This document shows positions 16,880-30,836 of a DNA stretch of 32,875 nucleotides, in pieces (the first letter of the stretch is position 1; each line of letters begins with the position of its first letter). Source of the DNA: an uncultured Methylobacter sp. (lineage in GTDB: Bacteria; Pseudomonadota; Gammaproteobacteria; Methylococcales; Methylomonadaceae); assembly GCA_903832775.1 (NCBI GenBank), contig CAILCX010000037.1:1-32875 (forward strand), in the 5' to 3' direction. The notes below the pieces were generated by a model. The model had not been told where the DNA came from and ran no database searches. It was given only the letters and a program-made list of their open reading frames with translations. Both the position numbers and the translations under genes were made by a program.

Positions 16880-18358
16880 TCAGTTTAGCGGAACAGGCAA
16901 AAACTGCGACCACTTAACCTCACCACCGGCTTGATCCTTGGTAGGCAGTTTTGACAAATTCCAACCGCCGCCCAAAGCTTGGGCCAGCAAGACGGAAGCA
17001 TTCAGACGCTGTCCCTGAAGATCGACAGCGGTTTTCTCATTCGCAAGCGCCGCTGTCTGACTCACCATCACATTCAGATAACTGACAATCCCCGCCTTAT
17101 ATTGATTGGTCGTTAACTCAACCGCTTTGTGCGCGGCCTCTACGGCTTTGTTCTGCACCTGCGCTTCTTGTTCCAAAATTCGCAAGGCCGCCAAATTGTC
17201 TTCAACCTGTTGAAATCCAGTCAATACAGCCAGACGATAAGCCGCTGCACTGGCATCATAATTATCGATCGATTGTTGCATCTTTGCAGCCCGAGAGCCG
17301 CCGTCAAACAAAGGTAACGCCAAAGCAGCCGGCCCCAAGGCCCAATAACGTGCGCCCTGCGTTAACACATTTGAAAGTAGCGTGGCTTGTTGACCATCGG
17401 AAGCAGCCAGATTCAGATTCGGGAAATAGGCCGCTTTGGCTACGCCAATTTGTGCATTGGCAGAAGCCGCCGCGCGCTCAGCCGCAGCGATGTCGGGTCT
17501 GCGTTCCAATAATTGTGACGGAAGGCTTACCGGAATTGAAGGCAAGTGCGTATTAAACGGAGCAATCGTTATGTTAAGTTCAGACGGAGGCTTGCCGATT
17601 AACACTGCAATGGCGTGCTCAAGTTGCGCTCTTTGCACACCTAGATTAATCGCTTGTGCCCGTGCCGACTCCAACTGTGTTTCAGCCTGGACGACTTCAG
17701 CTTTTGCCGCTATACCAGCCGCATAACGATTTTGGGTGATGTTAATCGTTTTATCGTAGGTCGCTATAGTGTCGTTCAAGAGTTTTGTTTGGGCATCCAA
17801 CAACCTCAGTTGAAAGTAACTTTGGGCCAGGGTAGTTTGGGTGGTTAAACGCAGAGCCTGCAAGGCACCTGCACTGGCTTGGGCGCCAGCTTCACTGGCT
17901 TCAACCTGTCTCCGCACGCCGCCCCATAAATCCGGCGCCCAAGCGGCACTGACTACTCCGCCAAACAGATATTTGACGCCAGAAACGGCCACACTCTGAC
18001 CGCTGGCGGCACGAAAACGATTGACCGTTGCCGTCGTTGTAGCCGTAGGAAAATAAGCGGCAGCGGCAGATTGCACCAGCGACTGCGCCTGCCGATATTG
18101 AGCTTCGGCCTGAGCGATAGACTGATTGGCAATATTGACCTGCTCTTCCAAAACATTGAGTTGAGCATCTTTAAAGATTTCCCACCACTTGTCTGGCAAC
18201 ACATTATCCAGCGGCTGAGCTTGTTTCCAGCCCTTAAGCTCTTTGAACTCTTCAGGCTTGGCGGCCTGAGGACGCACATAATCGGGGCCCACGGTGCAAC
18301 CCGCCAAATGTACAGTCAATAATGAAAAAATCAACGTTGGTATAGTGCAACTATTCAT
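16880..18358 (-). CDS. NodT-family outer-membrane efflux lipoprotein
   Basis: A 492-residue TolC-like outer-membrane channel subunit of the NodT/OprM type. The signal peptide ends in lipobox LAGC with Cys21 as the lipidated residue, followed by TVGPDYVRP, the usual start of mature NodT proteins. Two long helical repeats rich in Ala, Gln and Leu form the periplasmic tunnel, each with the family pattern (LLERRPDIAAAERAAASANAQIG marks the second). It starts 6 bases after the second pump gene and closes the operon, so the exporter has a dedicated outer-membrane component. Confidence 0.93.
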   Translation of the reverse strand: MNSCTIPTLIFSLLTVHLAGCTVGPDYVRPQAAKPEEFKELKGWKQAQPLDNVLPDKWWEIFKDAQLNVLEEQVNIANQSIAQAEAQYRQAQSLVQSAAAAYFPTATTTATVNRFRAASGQSVAVSGVKYLFGGVVSAAWAPDLWGGVRRQVEASEAGAQASAGALQALRLTTQTTLAQSYFQLRLLDAQTKLLNDTIATYDKTINITQNRYAAGIAAKAEVVQAETQLESARAQAINLGVQRAQLEHAIAVLIGKPPSELNITIAPFNTHLPSIPVSLPSQLLERRPDIAAAERAAASANAQIGVAKAAYFPNLNLAASDGQQATLLSNVLTQGARYWALGPAALALPLFDGGSRAAKMQQSIDNYDASAAAYRLAVLTGFQQVEDNLAALRILEQEAQVQNKAVEAAHKAVELTTNQYKAGIVSYLNVMVSQTAALANEKTAVDLQGQRLNASVLLAQALGGGWNLSKLPTKDQAGGEVKWSQFLPVPLN

Positions 18359-18364
18359 GGAAAT

Positions 18365-21300
18365 CTATACAAGTTTATCCGCCAAGGGCGGGGTGCGGTT
18401 AAGAAAACGACGGTGAAACCAAAGCCGAAAACGATCAAGATAAATATAAACGACTGGCGTGGTGTACAAGGTCAACAGTTGACTAAAAACCAAACCACCG
18501 ACGATTGAAATACCCAACGGTTGACGCAGTTCCGCTCCGTAACCGCTGCCTAAAGCCAGCGGCAAAGCTCCGAAAAGCGCGGCCAATGTTGTCATCATAA
18601 TCGGTCTGAAACGCAGCGCACAGGCTTGAAAAATAGCCTCACGCGAATCCAAACCCAGCTCGCGTTCGGCATACAAGGCAAAATCAATCATCATGATGGC
18701 ATTCTTTTTGACGATACCGATCAGTAAAATCACCCCGATCAAAGCAATGATGCTGAACTCGGTATCGCACGCCATCAATGCCAATAAGGCGCCAACGCCC
18801 GCCGAGGGCAAGGTCGAAAGAATGGTTAGCGGATGAATATAACTTTCATACAAAACTCCCAGCACGATATAAATACTTACCAAGGCCGCCAAGATAAGCC
18901 AGGGCTGATTGCGTAACGATTCCTTAAAAGCTTTGGCCGAACCCTGAAAACTGCCTTGCACCGCAACCGGTACGCCAATATCGCGCAGGGTTTTTTCGAT
19001 CAACACGGTAGCGGCAGATAAAGAAGTGCCGGACTGCAAATTAAACGACAAGGTCGCTGCTGCAAACTGGCCTTGATGGTTAACCGATAACGGTGTGGTG
19101 GTCGGTGCAAAACTGGCCAAGGCCGATAACGGCACTTGTCGCGCAACGACTTGTTCGCCGGTCGGCAAACGCGAAGCTGGCACATTGATATAAACTTGCT
19201 TCAAAGCCTCCGAACTTTGCCAATATTCAGGAGCCAATTCCATTACCACCCGATATTGATTGAGCGGATTATAGATCACCGAGACCTGGCGCTGCCCGAA
19301 AGCATTATTCAAGCTGGCATCGATCATCGCTTGGCTGATGCCATAACGCGAAGCCATGTCACGATCAACCACCAAACCGATCTGTTGACCTTTTTCCTGT
19401 TGACTGGTATTAACATCACTCAGTTCCGGAAGCTTGGACAAAGCCGCAATCACTTTTGGCATCCATTCCCGAAGCTGGCCTAAATCATCGGATTGCAAAG
19501 CATAATCAAAGGAAGCAAACGAAGGTCGACCGCCAATTCGCAATTCTTGCGCCGGAGTCAGATGCAGGCTTGCGCCGGGAATCCGTTTAACTTGTTCGCG
19601 TAAACGATCCTGCACTTTTTCAATAGGATCGCGTTCATTATGCGGCTTAAGCACTACAAAAACACGAGCACTATTGCCCCCGGAATTAGCGCCGCCAAAC
19701 CCGGCGACATGCGTTACAGCAGGATCTTTCATCAACAATTCTGAAAATTCGGAAAGCTTTTTTTGCAAAGCCCAAAAAGATGAACCCTGATCGGTTTGAA
19801 TCTCTCCCATCAAGCGACCGCCGTCTTGTGAAGGGAAAAAACCTTTATCAATGATTGTGTACAAATAAATATTCAAACCAATAGTGGCCAGTAAAATCAA
19901 CATCATGATACGGCTGTGTCTTAGCGCCCAACGCAAAGTATGTTCATAGAAACGCTGCATCCCGCTCAATACGAGCCCTATACTTTGATAAATACGACCA
20001 TGCTTCGGCGTTTCATTCCCCAACCACCTTGCGCAGAGCATTGGCGTAACGGTCAACGAGATTAACAAAGACACCAATACCGCCGCCGACAGCGTCACCG
20101 CAAACTCTCTGAACAATCGACCGACCACCCCGCCCATAAGCAATATCGGCAAGAATACCGCTATCAACGATATGCTCATCGCCATGACCGTAAAGCTAAC
20201 TTCCCTGGATGCCAAAAGCGCCGCCTTAAAAGGTCGCACGCCTTTTTCGATATGGCGACTGGTATTTTCCAAAACCACAATCGCGTCATCAACGACAAAA
20301 CCGGTGGAAATGGTCAACGCCATCAAGGTCAGATTATTTAGACTGTAATCGAACAAATACATCACCGCACAAGCGCCCAGCAAGGAAACCGGCACTGCAA
20401 TAACCGGCACCAGCATCGAACGAAAATTTCGCAAAAACACCAGCACTACCAAAATCACCAGGGCAATTGCGATTAACAGACTGCGCTCAACCTCGGTAAT
20501 GGACGCCCGAATACTGAGCGAGCGGTCAATCACCACTGATAAATCAATGGTGCTGGGAATGGTGGCGCGTAATTCCGGCAACAAAGCCTGAACCTGATTG
20601 ACGGTTTCAATCACATTGGCAATCGGTTGTTTCCTGATAATCAGCAACACTGAAGGTTTGCCGTTTTTTATTCCTGTATTACGCAAATCTTCCACCGAAT
20701 CAACCACCTCGCCCACATCGGAAATTCTGACCGCCGCGCCTTTTTTATAGCTGACAATCAACGGCAAATAATCGGTAGCTTTACGCGCCTGATCGTTGGC
20801 CTGAATCTGCCAGCGTTGCCCTCCGTCTTCCATAACACCTTTGGGACGCGCCAAATTGGTCTGGGTGATGGTGGTTCTGACATCCTCCAGACCAATACCA
20901 TATTTAGTTAACGCATTGGGGTTTAGCTCGACCCGCACCGCCGGTAAAGCTGCACCGCCAATCTGCACTTGCCCGATGCCGGGAATCTGGGAGATTTTTT
21001 GCGCCAAAATGGTCGAAGCAACATCGTACATCTGACCTCGACTCTGGCTTTCTGAAGTCAGCGCCAGCACCAGAATCGGCGAATCACCAGGATTATCGCG
21101 CCGGTAACTGGGACGATTGGGCATACTGGTCGGCAATAAACTGGCTGCAGCATTAATCGCCGCCTGCACATCGCGGCAAGCGCCATTGATGTCGCGATTT
21201 AAATCAAATTGCAAAGTAATCTGAGACGAGCCCTGCGAACTGCTTGACGTCATTTCGGTAATCCCGGCAATTCGTCCCAAAGCCCGCTCTAAGGGCGTTG

Positions 21301-21493
21301 CAACCGTTGCCGCCATGGTTTCTGCACTGGCACCGGGTAACTGGGCTTGTACGCTGACCGTCGGAAAATCCACCTGCGGCAACGATGCCACCGGCAGATT
21401 CAAAAAAGCCAGTACACCCACCAGCGCAATGGCCAACATCAGCAAAGTTGTGGCAACCGGTCGATAAATAAACAGCGCCGACAGATTCATCAC
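18365..21493 (-). CDS. mdtC: RND multidrug efflux transporter, MdtC-like
   Basis: A full-length 1042-residue RND proton-antiport pump with twelve membrane helices and two large periplasmic loops. The N terminus [17 protein letters not shown], the proton-relay helix [14 protein letters not shown] with two Asp, and [21 protein letters not shown] are signatures of the MdtB/MdtC group, which works as a heterotrimer of two different pumps. Its ATG overlaps the end of the preceding pump gene by 4 bases (ATGA), so the two are made together. Substrates of E. coli MdtABC include novobiocin and bile salts; the substrates here are unknown. Confidence 0.94.
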   Translation of the reverse strand: MMNLSALFIYRPVATTLLMLAIALVGVLAFLNLPVASLPQVDFPTVSVQAQLPGASAETMAATVATPLERALGRIAGITEMTSSSSQGSSQITLQFDLNRDINGACRDVQAAINAAASLLPTSMPNRPSYRRDNPGDSPILVLALTSESQSRGQMYDVASTILAQKISQIPGIGQVQIGGAALPAVRVELNPNALTKYGIGLEDVRTTITQTNLARPKGVMEDGGQRWQIQANDQARKATDYLPLIVSYKKGAAVRISDVGEVVDSVEDLRNTGIKNGKPSVLLIIRKQPIANVIETVNQVQALLPELRATIPSTIDLSVVIDRSLSIRASITEVERSLLIAIALVILVVLVFLRNFRSMLVPVIAVPVSLLGACAVMYLFDYSLNNLTLMALTISTGFVVDDAIVVLENTSRHIEKGVRPFKAALLASREVSFTVMAMSISLIAVFLPILLMGGVVGRLFREFAVTLSAAVLVSLLISLTVTPMLCARWLGNETPKHGRIYQSIGLVLSGMQRFYEHTLRWALRHSRIMMLILLATIGLNIYLYTIIDKGFFPSQDGGRLMGEIQTDQGSSFWALQKKLSEFSELLMKDPAVTHVAGFGGANSGGNSARVFVVLKPHNERDPIEKVQDRLREQVKRIPGASLHLTPAQELRIGGRPSFASFDYALQSDDLGQLREWMPKVIAALSKLPELSDVNTSQQEKGQQIGLVVDRDMASRYGISQAMIDASLNNAFGQRQVSVIYNPLNQYRVVMELAPEYWQSSEALKQVYINVPASRLPTGEQVVARQVPLSALASFAPTTTPLSVNHQGQFAAATLSFNLQSGTSLSAATVLIEKTLRDIGVPVAVQGSFQGSAKAFKESLRNQPWLILAALVSIYIVLGVLYESYIHPLTILSTLPSAGVGALLALMACDTEFSIIALIGVILLIGIVKKNAIMMIDFALYAERELGLDSREAIFQACALRFRPIMMTTLAALFGALPLALGSGYGAELRQPLGISIVGGLVFSQLLTLYTTPVVYIYLDRFRLWFHRRFLNRTPPLADKLV

Positions 21494-24400
21494 AGCGTCC
21501 CGTCGTGTTCAGCCGATTCAGCGGGATTAAGTTTTAACCACGCAACAACGCGCTTCGCCAAACTGTCCATCCATAAATAAATCACCGGCGTGGTGTACAA
21601 GGTCAATAACTGGCTGACCAGCAATCCGCCCACCATGGTAATTCCCAATGGATGACGCAGCTCCGAACCAACGCCACTGCCGAGCATCAGAGGTAACGCT
21701 CCAAGCAGGGCCGATAAAGTGGTCATAATAATCGGTCGAAACCGCAGCAAACAGGCTTGGTAAATCGCCTCTTCCGGCGCCAAGCCCTGTTTACGCTCGG
21801 CTTCCAGCGCAAAGTCGATCATCATGATCGCATTCTTTTTTACAATGCCAATCAACAAAATAATGCCGATAATGCCGATAATGCCCAAATCGTTTCCAGA
21901 AATCAGTAACGCCAACAATGCTCCGACTCCAGCAGACGGCAAGGTTGATAAAATGGTAAACGGGTGAATATAACTTTCGTACAACACGCCCAGCACGATA
22001 TAAACAGTGATGATAGCGGCCAGAATCAACCACAATGTATTGTCCAGTGAAGCTTCAAACGCCAAAGCCGCGCCTTGATAACTGGTACGAATGCTTAACG
22101 GCAAACCGATTTCCTGTTTAACGCGGTCGATCGCTTTGACCGCATCGCCCAACGCCACGCCGGGCGCCAGATTAAACGATAAAGTCGCAACCGGAAACTG
22201 ATCCAGATGGTTGATGGACAACGGTGTTGGCCGTTCCGATATTTCAGCTATCGCGGATAACGGAACCTGCGTGCCGTTACTCGAAGGAATCCGTAAATCG
22301 TTAAGCGTTTCTGGCGTTGTTTGCGTAGCCGGATCGACTTCCAACACCACCCGATACTGATTTGACTGGGTAAAAATAGTCGACACCAAGCGTTGTCCGT
22401 AGGCACTGTAAAGCGTGTTATCGATGGCGGCTGTGGTAATTCCAAGACGGCTGGCAGTGCTGCGATCGATATTGACATAAACCTGCCGCCCCTGATCCTG
22501 CACATCGCTGGCGACAGCACTGAACTCGGGCAGACCGGACAACTGCTCAACGACCTTATGCGTCCAGAGGGTAAGCTCCTCGGCAGCCGGCGCTTCCAAG
22601 GTAAACTGATATTGAGTGCGACTCACCCGGTTTTCCATAGTCAGATCTTGTACCGGCTGCAAATACAGGGTAACGCCGGGCAATTTTTCCAGTTTGGGTT
22701 TCAATCTGGCGATAACTTCGGTAGCGTTGACTGATCGTTCGGCATGCGGTTTCAGATTAATCAAAAAACGACCGCTGTTGGGCGTGGTGTTGACACCATC
22801 AACGCCAATAAATGAGGACAAACTGTCGACCGCGGGATCTTCCAGGATCAACTTACCCAGTTTTTGCTGATACTCGCCCATTGCCGAGAACGACACATTC
22901 TGCGGCGCTTCGGAAATACCCTGAATGATGCCAGTATCCTGAATCGGGAAAAAGCCCTTGGGAATAAAAACATACAGCGCTACGGTCAGTGCTGCCGTGG
23001 CAAAAAACACCATCATGGTTAAAGTCTGTCTTTGCAATACCCATTGCAGACTGCGACCATAACCGGCAATTAATTTATCAATACTTCCGGGAGATTTCTG
23101 GTCTTTGATGGTCGTTGAGCGTAGTAGTTTGGCGCACATCATCGGCGTCAAGGTTAATGAAATGACCGCAGAAATCAGAATGGCTACCGCCAAAGTGATG
23201 GCAAATTCCCTAAACAAACGTCCGACCACATCGCTCATAAACAACAAGGGAATCAGCACCGCAACCAGCGAAAAAGTCAGCGAGATAATGGTAAAGCCAA
23301 TTTGTTCCGAGCCTTTAAGCGCGGCTTTTAAAGGCGGTTCGCCACGTTCGATATAGCGGGAAATATTTTCGATGACCACAATCGCATCATCAACCACAAA
23401 GCCGGTTGCGATGGTCAGCGCCATAAGCGTTAAATTGTTGATACTGAAACCAGCCAGATACATCACCGCAAACGTGCCGATCAACGAAAGTGGCACGGCA
23501 ATTCCAGGGATGATCGTCGCCGGCACATTACGCAAAAACAGAAAAATCACCATGACCACCAGCGCCACTGCCAACAGCAACTCAAATTGCACATCACGAA
23601 TCGAAGCGCGGATGGTCAAGGTACGATCGGTGAGCGGCAACACTTCAACGCTAAGCGGCAGCGATGCCTGCAACTTTGGCAGCAAGGCTTTAATGCTATC
23701 GACAACTTCCAGCACGTTAGCGCCTGGCTGACGTTGGATATTGACGATAACCGCCGCCTTGTCATTAGCCCAGGCGGCTAGCCGTACGTTTTCCGCGCCG
23801 TCGACCACTTGAGCGACATCCGACAGACGCACCGGCCCGCCATTACGATAGGCGACCAAGACATTGCGGTATTCAGCTGCCGAACGTAACTGATCATTGC
23901 TGTCAATAATCGCCGAACGCAACGGACCATTGAACATGCCCTTGGGTTGATTAACATTGGCGGCGGCAAGCACTGTGCGCACATCTTCAATACTCAAACC
24001 ATAAGCAGCGAGCGCTTTGTGATTAACCTGAACCCGCACCGCCGGACGCTGGCCACCACTGATACTGACCAAACCCACGCCCGGCAACTGGGCAATTTTT
24101 TGCGCCAAACGGGTGTCGACCAGATCTTCGACTTTAAATAAGGGCAAACCTCCGGAACTGATCGCCAAGGTCATGATCGGCGTATCGGCTGGATTGACTT
24201 TGCTGTAAATCGGCGCTTGCGGCAAATCATTAGGTAAAAAATTGCTGGCCGCATTAATCGCCGCTTGTACGGTTTGTTCTGCAATATCCAGATCCAGGGT
24301 AAGATTAAATTGCAGGGTAATCACCGAAGCCCCACCGGAGCTGGTCGAAGACATTTGCGTGAGTCCCGGCATTTGCCCGAACTGACGTTCCAGCGGTGCG

Positions 24401-24621
24401 GTAATCACTGACGTTATGACCTCAGGACTGGCACCGGGATACAAAGTAACAACCTGTAAGGTCGGATAATCAACCTGCGGCAAGGCCGACACCGGCAGCA
24501 TCCGATAAGCGAGAATTCCCACCAACAACAGCGCCACCATCAACAATGACGTTGCTACCGGCCTTAGAATAAAAAGTCGGGACGGATTAAAACCGGTGCT
24601 GGAAGCCGAAGATGGAGTCAT
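21490..24621 (-). CDS. mdtB: RND multidrug efflux transporter, MdtB-like
   Basis: A full-length 1043-residue RND pump, the paralogue of the next gene. It begins [17 protein letters not shown] and contains [14 protein letters not shown] (proton-relay Asp pair, about residue 405) and [21 protein letters not shown]. By position, first of the two pumps after the adaptor, it corresponds to MdtB. The start lies two bases after the adaptor stop and the end overlaps the next start, giving a tightly coupled set. A Ser/Ala-rich N-terminal extension precedes the first helix. Confidence 0.94.
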   Translation of the reverse strand: MTPSSASSTGFNPSRLFILRPVATSLLMVALLLVGILAYRMLPVSALPQVDYPTLQVVTLYPGASPEVITSVITAPLERQFGQMPGLTQMSSTSSGGASVITLQFNLTLDLDIAEQTVQAAINAASNFLPNDLPQAPIYSKVNPADTPIMTLAISSGGLPLFKVEDLVDTRLAQKIAQLPGVGLVSISGGQRPAVRVQVNHKALAAYGLSIEDVRTVLAAANVNQPKGMFNGPLRSAIIDSNDQLRSAAEYRNVLVAYRNGGPVRLSDVAQVVDGAENVRLAAWANDKAAVIVNIQRQPGANVLEVVDSIKALLPKLQASLPLSVEVLPLTDRTLTIRASIRDVQFELLLAVALVVMVIFLFLRNVPATIIPGIAVPLSLIGTFAVMYLAGFSINNLTLMALTIATGFVVDDAIVVIENISRYIERGEPPLKAALKGSEQIGFTIISLTFSLVAVLIPLLFMSDVVGRLFREFAITLAVAILISAVISLTLTPMMCAKLLRSTTIKDQKSPGSIDKLIAGYGRSLQWVLQRQTLTMMVFFATAALTVALYVFIPKGFFPIQDTGIIQGISEAPQNVSFSAMGEYQQKLGKLILEDPAVDSLSSFIGVDGVNTTPNSGRFLINLKPHAERSVNATEVIARLKPKLEKLPGVTLYLQPVQDLTMENRVSRTQYQFTLEAPAAEELTLWTHKVVEQLSGLPEFSAVASDVQDQGRQVYVNIDRSTASRLGITTAAIDNTLYSAYGQRLVSTIFTQSNQYRVVLEVDPATQTTPETLNDLRIPSSNGTQVPLSAIAEISERPTPLSINHLDQFPVATLSFNLAPGVALGDAVKAIDRVKQEIGLPLSIRTSYQGAALAFEASLDNTLWLILAAIITVYIVLGVLYESYIHPFTILSTLPSAGVGALLALLISGNDLGIIGIIGIILLIGIVKKNAIMMIDFALEAERKQGLAPEEAIYQACLLRFRPIIMTTLSALLGALPLMLGSGVGSELRHPLGITMVGGLLVSQLLTLYTTPVIYLWMDSLAKRVVAWLKLNPAESAEHDGTL

Positions 24622-24623
24622 TA

Positions 24624-25901
24624 TTAATGCCGATCCTTTTTACGACCCTTGCCTTCAGGCTTGGCCTGGGGGTCTGGAACAGCCGCCACAGCCTTGCCGT
24701 CTTTTTGGGCAATATCAACCTGACTGCCTTCGTGTAACCGGTCGGTGCCTTCTACTACCACAATTTCATCCGCAGCCAGATTGCTTTGTACGACCACTTG
24801 ATTGGCTTCGGTTGGGCCGAGGGTTACGCGACGCAATTCTATGGTTTTATCGGATTTGACCACATATACAAAAGCGCCTTGGATATCGTGCTGAATGGCG
24901 GCGCTGGACACCAGTACCACATTGCGCAGCGTATCCAGATGCATTTTGATGTTAACAAACTGATTGGCGAACAGTTTGTGTTCGTTGTTGTCAAATTGCG
25001 CCTTTAATTTGAGCGTGCCGGTGGTCGAATCAATCTGGTTGTCGAGCGCCATTAACTTGCCCTCGGCCAGTTTGAGTTTTCCAGCCCGATCATAGGCCGT
25101 GATGCTGACGGGTTCGTTGGTGCGCCAGCGTTGAATCACCGTTTGCACCTGATCTTCGGGTTGCGTAAACACCACGCTGATCGGTTGAAGTTGAGTGATG
25201 ACCGCCAAGCCATTGGCATCACTGGCATGAACAATATTGCCCTGATCGATTTGGCGTAAGCCGACCCGACCCGAAATCGGCGCGGTCAATCGCGCATAAG
25301 CCAGTTGCAGTTTAGCGTTATTGACCTGGGCTTTATCCATTTCCACTATGCCTTTATTCTGTTTGACCAAGGCTTCCTGAGTGACAGATTGTTGCGCAGA
25401 AATCGAATCTTGTTCCAGCAATAATCGATAACGCCCCCGGTCAATTTCGGCATTTTGTAATAACGCCTCATCGCGTAGCAACTGGCCTTCAGCTTGCTGT
25501 AACTGGATTTGAAACGGTCGCGGGTCAATTTCCGCCAGCAAATCACCTTCTTTCATCATTTGGCCTTCGCTAAAGGCGACCTTGATTAATTCGCCATCAA
25601 CTCGGGGCTTGACGGTTACGGTGCGCAAAGCGGTAACTGTTCCCAAACCGTTAAGATACACGGCAAAATCGCCTAGTCGGGAGGACTCTGTAGCTACCAC
25701 CACTGGGGCATCGCGTTCGTCATTTTTCTTGCGTTTGCCTTCGCCAAAACCTGATTTACCTTTTGGCTCCGTCGATGACGAATGCTGCTGATAATAAAAA
25801 CCTCCAGCGGCAAGTGTCAGTAGCAGCAATACGCCGGGGATTACAAAAGTTCGACGTCGATCTTTGGATGAAAGTATTTCGGGGCTAAGCTCTTGGTTCA
25901 T
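24624..25901 (-). CDS. mdtA: RND periplasmic adaptor (membrane fusion protein), MdtA-like
   Basis: A 425-residue membrane fusion protein that links the inner-membrane pumps to the outer-membrane channel. One N-terminal anchor helix (about 16-39, [18 protein letters not shown]) is followed by a Lys/Glu-rich spacer, the first lipoyl half ([19 protein letters not shown]), an alpha-hairpin rich in Gln and Leu, the second lipoyl half ([20 protein letters not shown]) and the beta-barrel domain ([15 protein letters not shown]). The tail is long and basic. It lies 9 bases after the TetR gene. Confidence 0.93.
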   Translation of the reverse strand: MNQELSPEILSSKDRRRTFVIPGVLLLLTLAAGGFYYQQHSSSTEPKGKSGFGEGKRKKNDERDAPVVVATESSRLGDFAVYLNGLGTVTALRTVTVKPRVDGELIKVAFSEGQMMKEGDLLAEIDPRPFQIQLQQAEGQLLRDEALLQNAEIDRGRYRLLLEQDSISAQQSVTQEALVKQNKGIVEMDKAQVNNAKLQLAYARLTAPISGRVGLRQIDQGNIVHASDANGLAVITQLQPISVVFTQPEDQVQTVIQRWRTNEPVSITAYDRAGKLKLAEGKLMALDNQIDSTTGTLKLKAQFDNNEHKLFANQFVNIKMHLDTLRNVVLVSSAAIQHDIQGAFVYVVKSDKTIELRRVTLGPTEANQVVVQSNLAADEIVVVEGTDRLHEGSQVDIAQKDGKAVAAVPDPQAKPEGKGRKKDRH

Positions 25902-25910
25902 ACAAATCTG

Positions 25911-26555
25911 CTAAATAAGGGTTTGAGAACGGATACCATGAATTCCGGCCAACGAAAATTGCACAACATGCTCGGCATAAGCCTTGATGTCGCTCAAATC
26001 CCGCGAATGATTGAGAACCGGCGGAGCGCTTTGCATGTGTTTTAAGCGCATCAACTGAAAACATTGACCCATGATACTGGCATGACAGTAGTGAATTTGT
26101 TGCTCAGTGGCCGCCTCACCGAGACATTCTTTTAATAAATCGAGCATTTGCAGACGTTGCGGATTGATTTCTTTTTCGAGAATATCGGCCAGCAAACGGG
26201 TAGGCTGCGCCATTTCCTTATGAATGATCATAAACGAATAGGACTTGTCGTCAGCGAGTCGATTAATCAGCGATTTAATACGTCCAGCCAGTTTTTGTTC
26301 CGGCGAGGCCTCGGCCACCAAGCCATGACCGGGCGGATATAAAAGCAGCTCGCGATTAAAAGCAAAGCGCCACGCTTCCAGGTACAAAGTTTCCTTGTCG
26401 CGAAAATGATAGTTAACTGAGGCAATATTGGTTTTCGCCTGTGCGCAGATTTCGGCTATGGTTGCATCCTGAAAACCTTTTTCAGCAAAGATTTTACAGG
26501 CTGCAGTTAAAAGCCGGTCGCGGGTTTTTTCTGATTTGGTTTTAATGTCGGTCAT
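25911..26555 (-). CDS. TetR/AcrR-family regulator of the efflux operon (CecR-like)
   Basis: A 214-residue TetR repressor. The N-terminal DNA-binding domain begins TRDRLLTAACKIFAEKGF and contains the helix-turn-helix ATIAEICAQAKTNIASVNYHF. The C-terminal ligand domain (IHKEMAQPTRLLADILEKEI and following) resembles the CecR/YbiH group, known regulators of efflux genes. I start at the ATG at 26555; upstream in-frame residues are hydrophobic, AT-rich and unlike the family. No strong ribosome-binding site precedes it. It is the first gene of the operon, so self-repression together with the pump genes is likely. E. coli mdtABC is instead under the BaeSR two-component system. Confidence 0.9.
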   Translation of the reverse strand: MTDIKTKSEKTRDRLLTAACKIFAEKGFQDATIAEICAQAKTNIASVNYHFRDKETLYLEAWRFAFNRELLLYPPGHGLVAEASPEQKLAGRIKSLINRLADDKSYSFMIIHKEMAQPTRLLADILEKEINPQRLQMLDLLKECLGEAATEQQIHYCHASIMGQCFQLMRLKHMQSAPPVLNHSRDLSDIKAYAEHVVQFSLAGIHGIRSQTLI

Positions 26556-26643
26556 GCACTTAAGTCTAAACCAGGACCAATCAATAGACCAGTAATTTAA
26601 AATATGAAATTGAAATGGGAGTTTTAATTTAAAAACCCATGAC

Positions 26644-26674
26644 AATCACTTTAACCAATTGTTTTAAAGTGATT
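26644..26674. promoter_or_regulatory. Inverted repeat, candidate TetR operator
   Basis: An 11-base arm (AATCACTTTAA) and its exact reverse complement are separated by 9 bases. It lies 89 bases before the tetR start and 92 bases before the divergent nucleotidyltransferase gene, so it could control either. Operator function is inferred only from symmetry and place. Confidence 0.4.
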
Positions 26675-26765
26675 TATTGTATTTTTCGAATAAGCTTTAA
26701 CTTATTTATTTTTTAAGGTAGAGTAAATGGCATATATGACATTTTAAAAAGTCAGCGGAATAAGC

Positions 26766-27485
26766 ATGGACAATCTCTATTTAGCGCAAGAAGATATTTG
26801 GCAAAAAGTTTTTAAAAATGAAGCCTTGTTAGGGTTATCAGATACTCTACTCTGTGGTGGTACTGCGCTGGCAAGATTCCATCTGCATCATAGAGTTTCT
26901 TATGATCTTGATTTTTTTACGCCAACTCGCTTTGACCCGGAAGCCTTGCTAATAAAATTGGGCGCAATCGGAATACAAATCAAAGAACCCGTACTAGAAA
27001 ACAGGCCGGATTATTGCCGACAATTAACCGGATTAGTTAATAACAGCAGCTACGAACCGGTCAAAATTGAATTTATCGAAGATATTTATCAAGGTATGTT
27101 TGACACCATTAACTTAGGACTGGCCAAAACAGAAGTACTTGACGGGCTTTATCATAGAAAGCTGCGCACAGTGTCCGGGGTGTTTACAAAGTCGGGTGAC
27201 ATTAAAGGCAGTCGACAAACGGCCCGAGATACCTTTGATCTTTATGTTCTGAGCAAGTCTGTAGAACCCTTAAGCCATTTTGTTACCCGAATTAACATTC
27301 ATGGCGCCAATGTTTCAATAGAAGGACTTTGCCGTGGCATTTTAAGCATGCCTTGGCTTGACTTGATGATAGACTTTGACGAACTTGAAACACTTGAGCC
27401 ATGGACCAACTGTCACATGCCAGAGGTCAAAAGGATGCTTGAAAAACAGTCTCTATATCTACAGCATCAATTAGTGGAGCTTTGA
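26766..27485 (+). CDS. AbiEii/AbiGii-type nucleotidyltransferase (putative toxin)
   Basis: A 239-residue nucleotidyltransferase of the AbiEii/AbiGii family, the toxin class of type IV-like phage-defence toxin-antitoxin pairs, some of which add nucleotides to tRNA. Motifs: GGTAL at 31-35, R-x-S-x-DLDFF with Asp47 and Asp49 (metal ligands), an acidic strand KIEFIED at 100-106, and the Lys/Arg-Asp motif KGSRQTARDTFDLY with Lys147, Arg154, Asp155 and Asp158. All four family motifs are therefore present and the enzyme looks active. GGA lies 8 bases before the start. The next gene begins one base after its stop, so they form a pair. Classical AbiE has the antitoxin first; here the order is reversed. 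Confidence 0.85.
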   Translation: MDNLYLAQEDIWQKVFKNEALLGLSDTLLCGGTALARFHLHHRVSYDLDFFTPTRFDPEALLIKLGAIGIQIKEPVLENRPDYCRQLTGLVNNSSYEPVKIEFIEDIYQGMFDTINLGLAKTEVLDGLYHRKLRTVSGVFTKSGDIKGSRQTARDTFDLYVLSKSVEPLSHFVTRINIHGANVSIEGLCRGILSMPWLDLMIDFDELETLEPWTNCHMPEVKRMLEKQSLYLQHQLVEL

Positions 27486-27486
27486 C

Positions 27487-28017
27487 GTGGAAACACTAAC
27501 TTCAAAAATATGGCAAGAAGCCCGCGTGATTGCTTTTTGGGATCGGCCAAAACTGACTTTTGAAAACTGGCAGAAAGCCACTTTAATAAGGGATGCCCGT
27601 GGCGACAACATGCTTAGGCAAAGCATGTTAACAATGGACTGTAGCAGTTTTGTCGAGTTGATTGGTCCGCCGGCATTTATAGCTCATTATCCTGACTGGC
27701 GACACCTGTTAACCGACGAAAACCCGCGAACCCTTACCAAGAAATGTATCCTGGATGGGTTATGGTCCTGGCGAGTTTGTGGCACGGTCTACATGAAAAA
27801 CCCGACACATGCCTGGTTCACACTGACCAAAAAACAAAAAGAGACGTTTTACTGTATTTCCGAATTCGGCTATGAGTCGATTTATCAAGTCGCCAAACGT
27901 ATGAAGCGTAATTATCGCCGTGTTTATGATGACGTCAAAAAGCTGCTTGAACTTGGTATTATTCAGTCCAGAGAAAAAATTATTAACGGCAGAAAAAATT
28001 TTATTGTTGGTGTTTAA
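27487..28017 (+). CDS. Winged-helix protein paired with the nucleotidyltransferase (putative antitoxin)
   Basis: A 176-residue protein with GTG start and GGAG about 9 bases upstream, inside the end of the preceding gene. The C-terminal ~60 residues form a likely winged helix: YQVAKRMKRNYRRVYDDVKKLLELGII, then a short wing with charged residues. This resembles the MarR-like HVO_A0114 type DNA-binding domain by pattern. The N-terminal ~110 residues are not recognised; they hold WQKATLIRDARGDN and a hydrophobic, Pro/Trp-rich stretch. Pairing with a nucleotidyltransferase and a DNA-binding tail suggests an antitoxin that also represses the operon, as AbiEi does. This is inference. Confidence 0.75.
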   Translation: METLTSKIWQEARVIAFWDRPKLTFENWQKATLIRDARGDNMLRQSMLTMDCSSFVELIGPPAFIAHYPDWRHLLTDENPRTLTKKCILDGLWSWRVCGTVYMKNPTHAWFTLTKKQKETFYCISEFGYESIYQVAKRMKRNYRRVYDDVKKLLELGIIQSREKIINGRKNFIVGV

Positions 28018-28367
28018 ACTTTGCTTGGTCATTAACATTTAAAGCACGGACAATAAAATTTTTATCATGTCTATGTATAAAATATATAGTCTCATTCATT
28101 GTCTCAATGCGGTTTTTTTTATTGAATAACGTAAAAAATATAAAACCAATAATTCATGTTATTTAATTTCCATACCTAACGGCCATTTGTCGAACAGCAT
28201 CGTTTTATAACGAACGCTACACCAAAAAAAACAGCTGATCGCCTTAATTAAAAAGGTCCCCCAAAACTTTTTCTTATAACGTTTAATTTATTGCCATTTA
28301 TATATATTTACGTACAATCAATACTTCAAAATTTGCAGAAATTGCAGCTCATGACCTCGGACAGCTT
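28018..28367 (+). other. AT-rich gap before the histidine kinase
   Basis: These 350 bases carry no recognisable gene. A weak hairpin CATTG-TCT-CAATG followed by a run of eight T at about 28100-28120 could end the toxin-antitoxin transcript. A six-codon frame at 28351-28371 (M-T-S-D-S-L) overlaps the kinase start as ATGA and could couple translation; neither is firm. I see no confident promoter. Confidence 0.4.

Positions 28368-30836
<2,469 letters not shown>

Noticed and set aside
28095-28120. Hairpin with a T-run after the winged-helix gene
   Set aside because: The stem is only five pairs, so it is mentioned in the gap entry but not called as a terminator.
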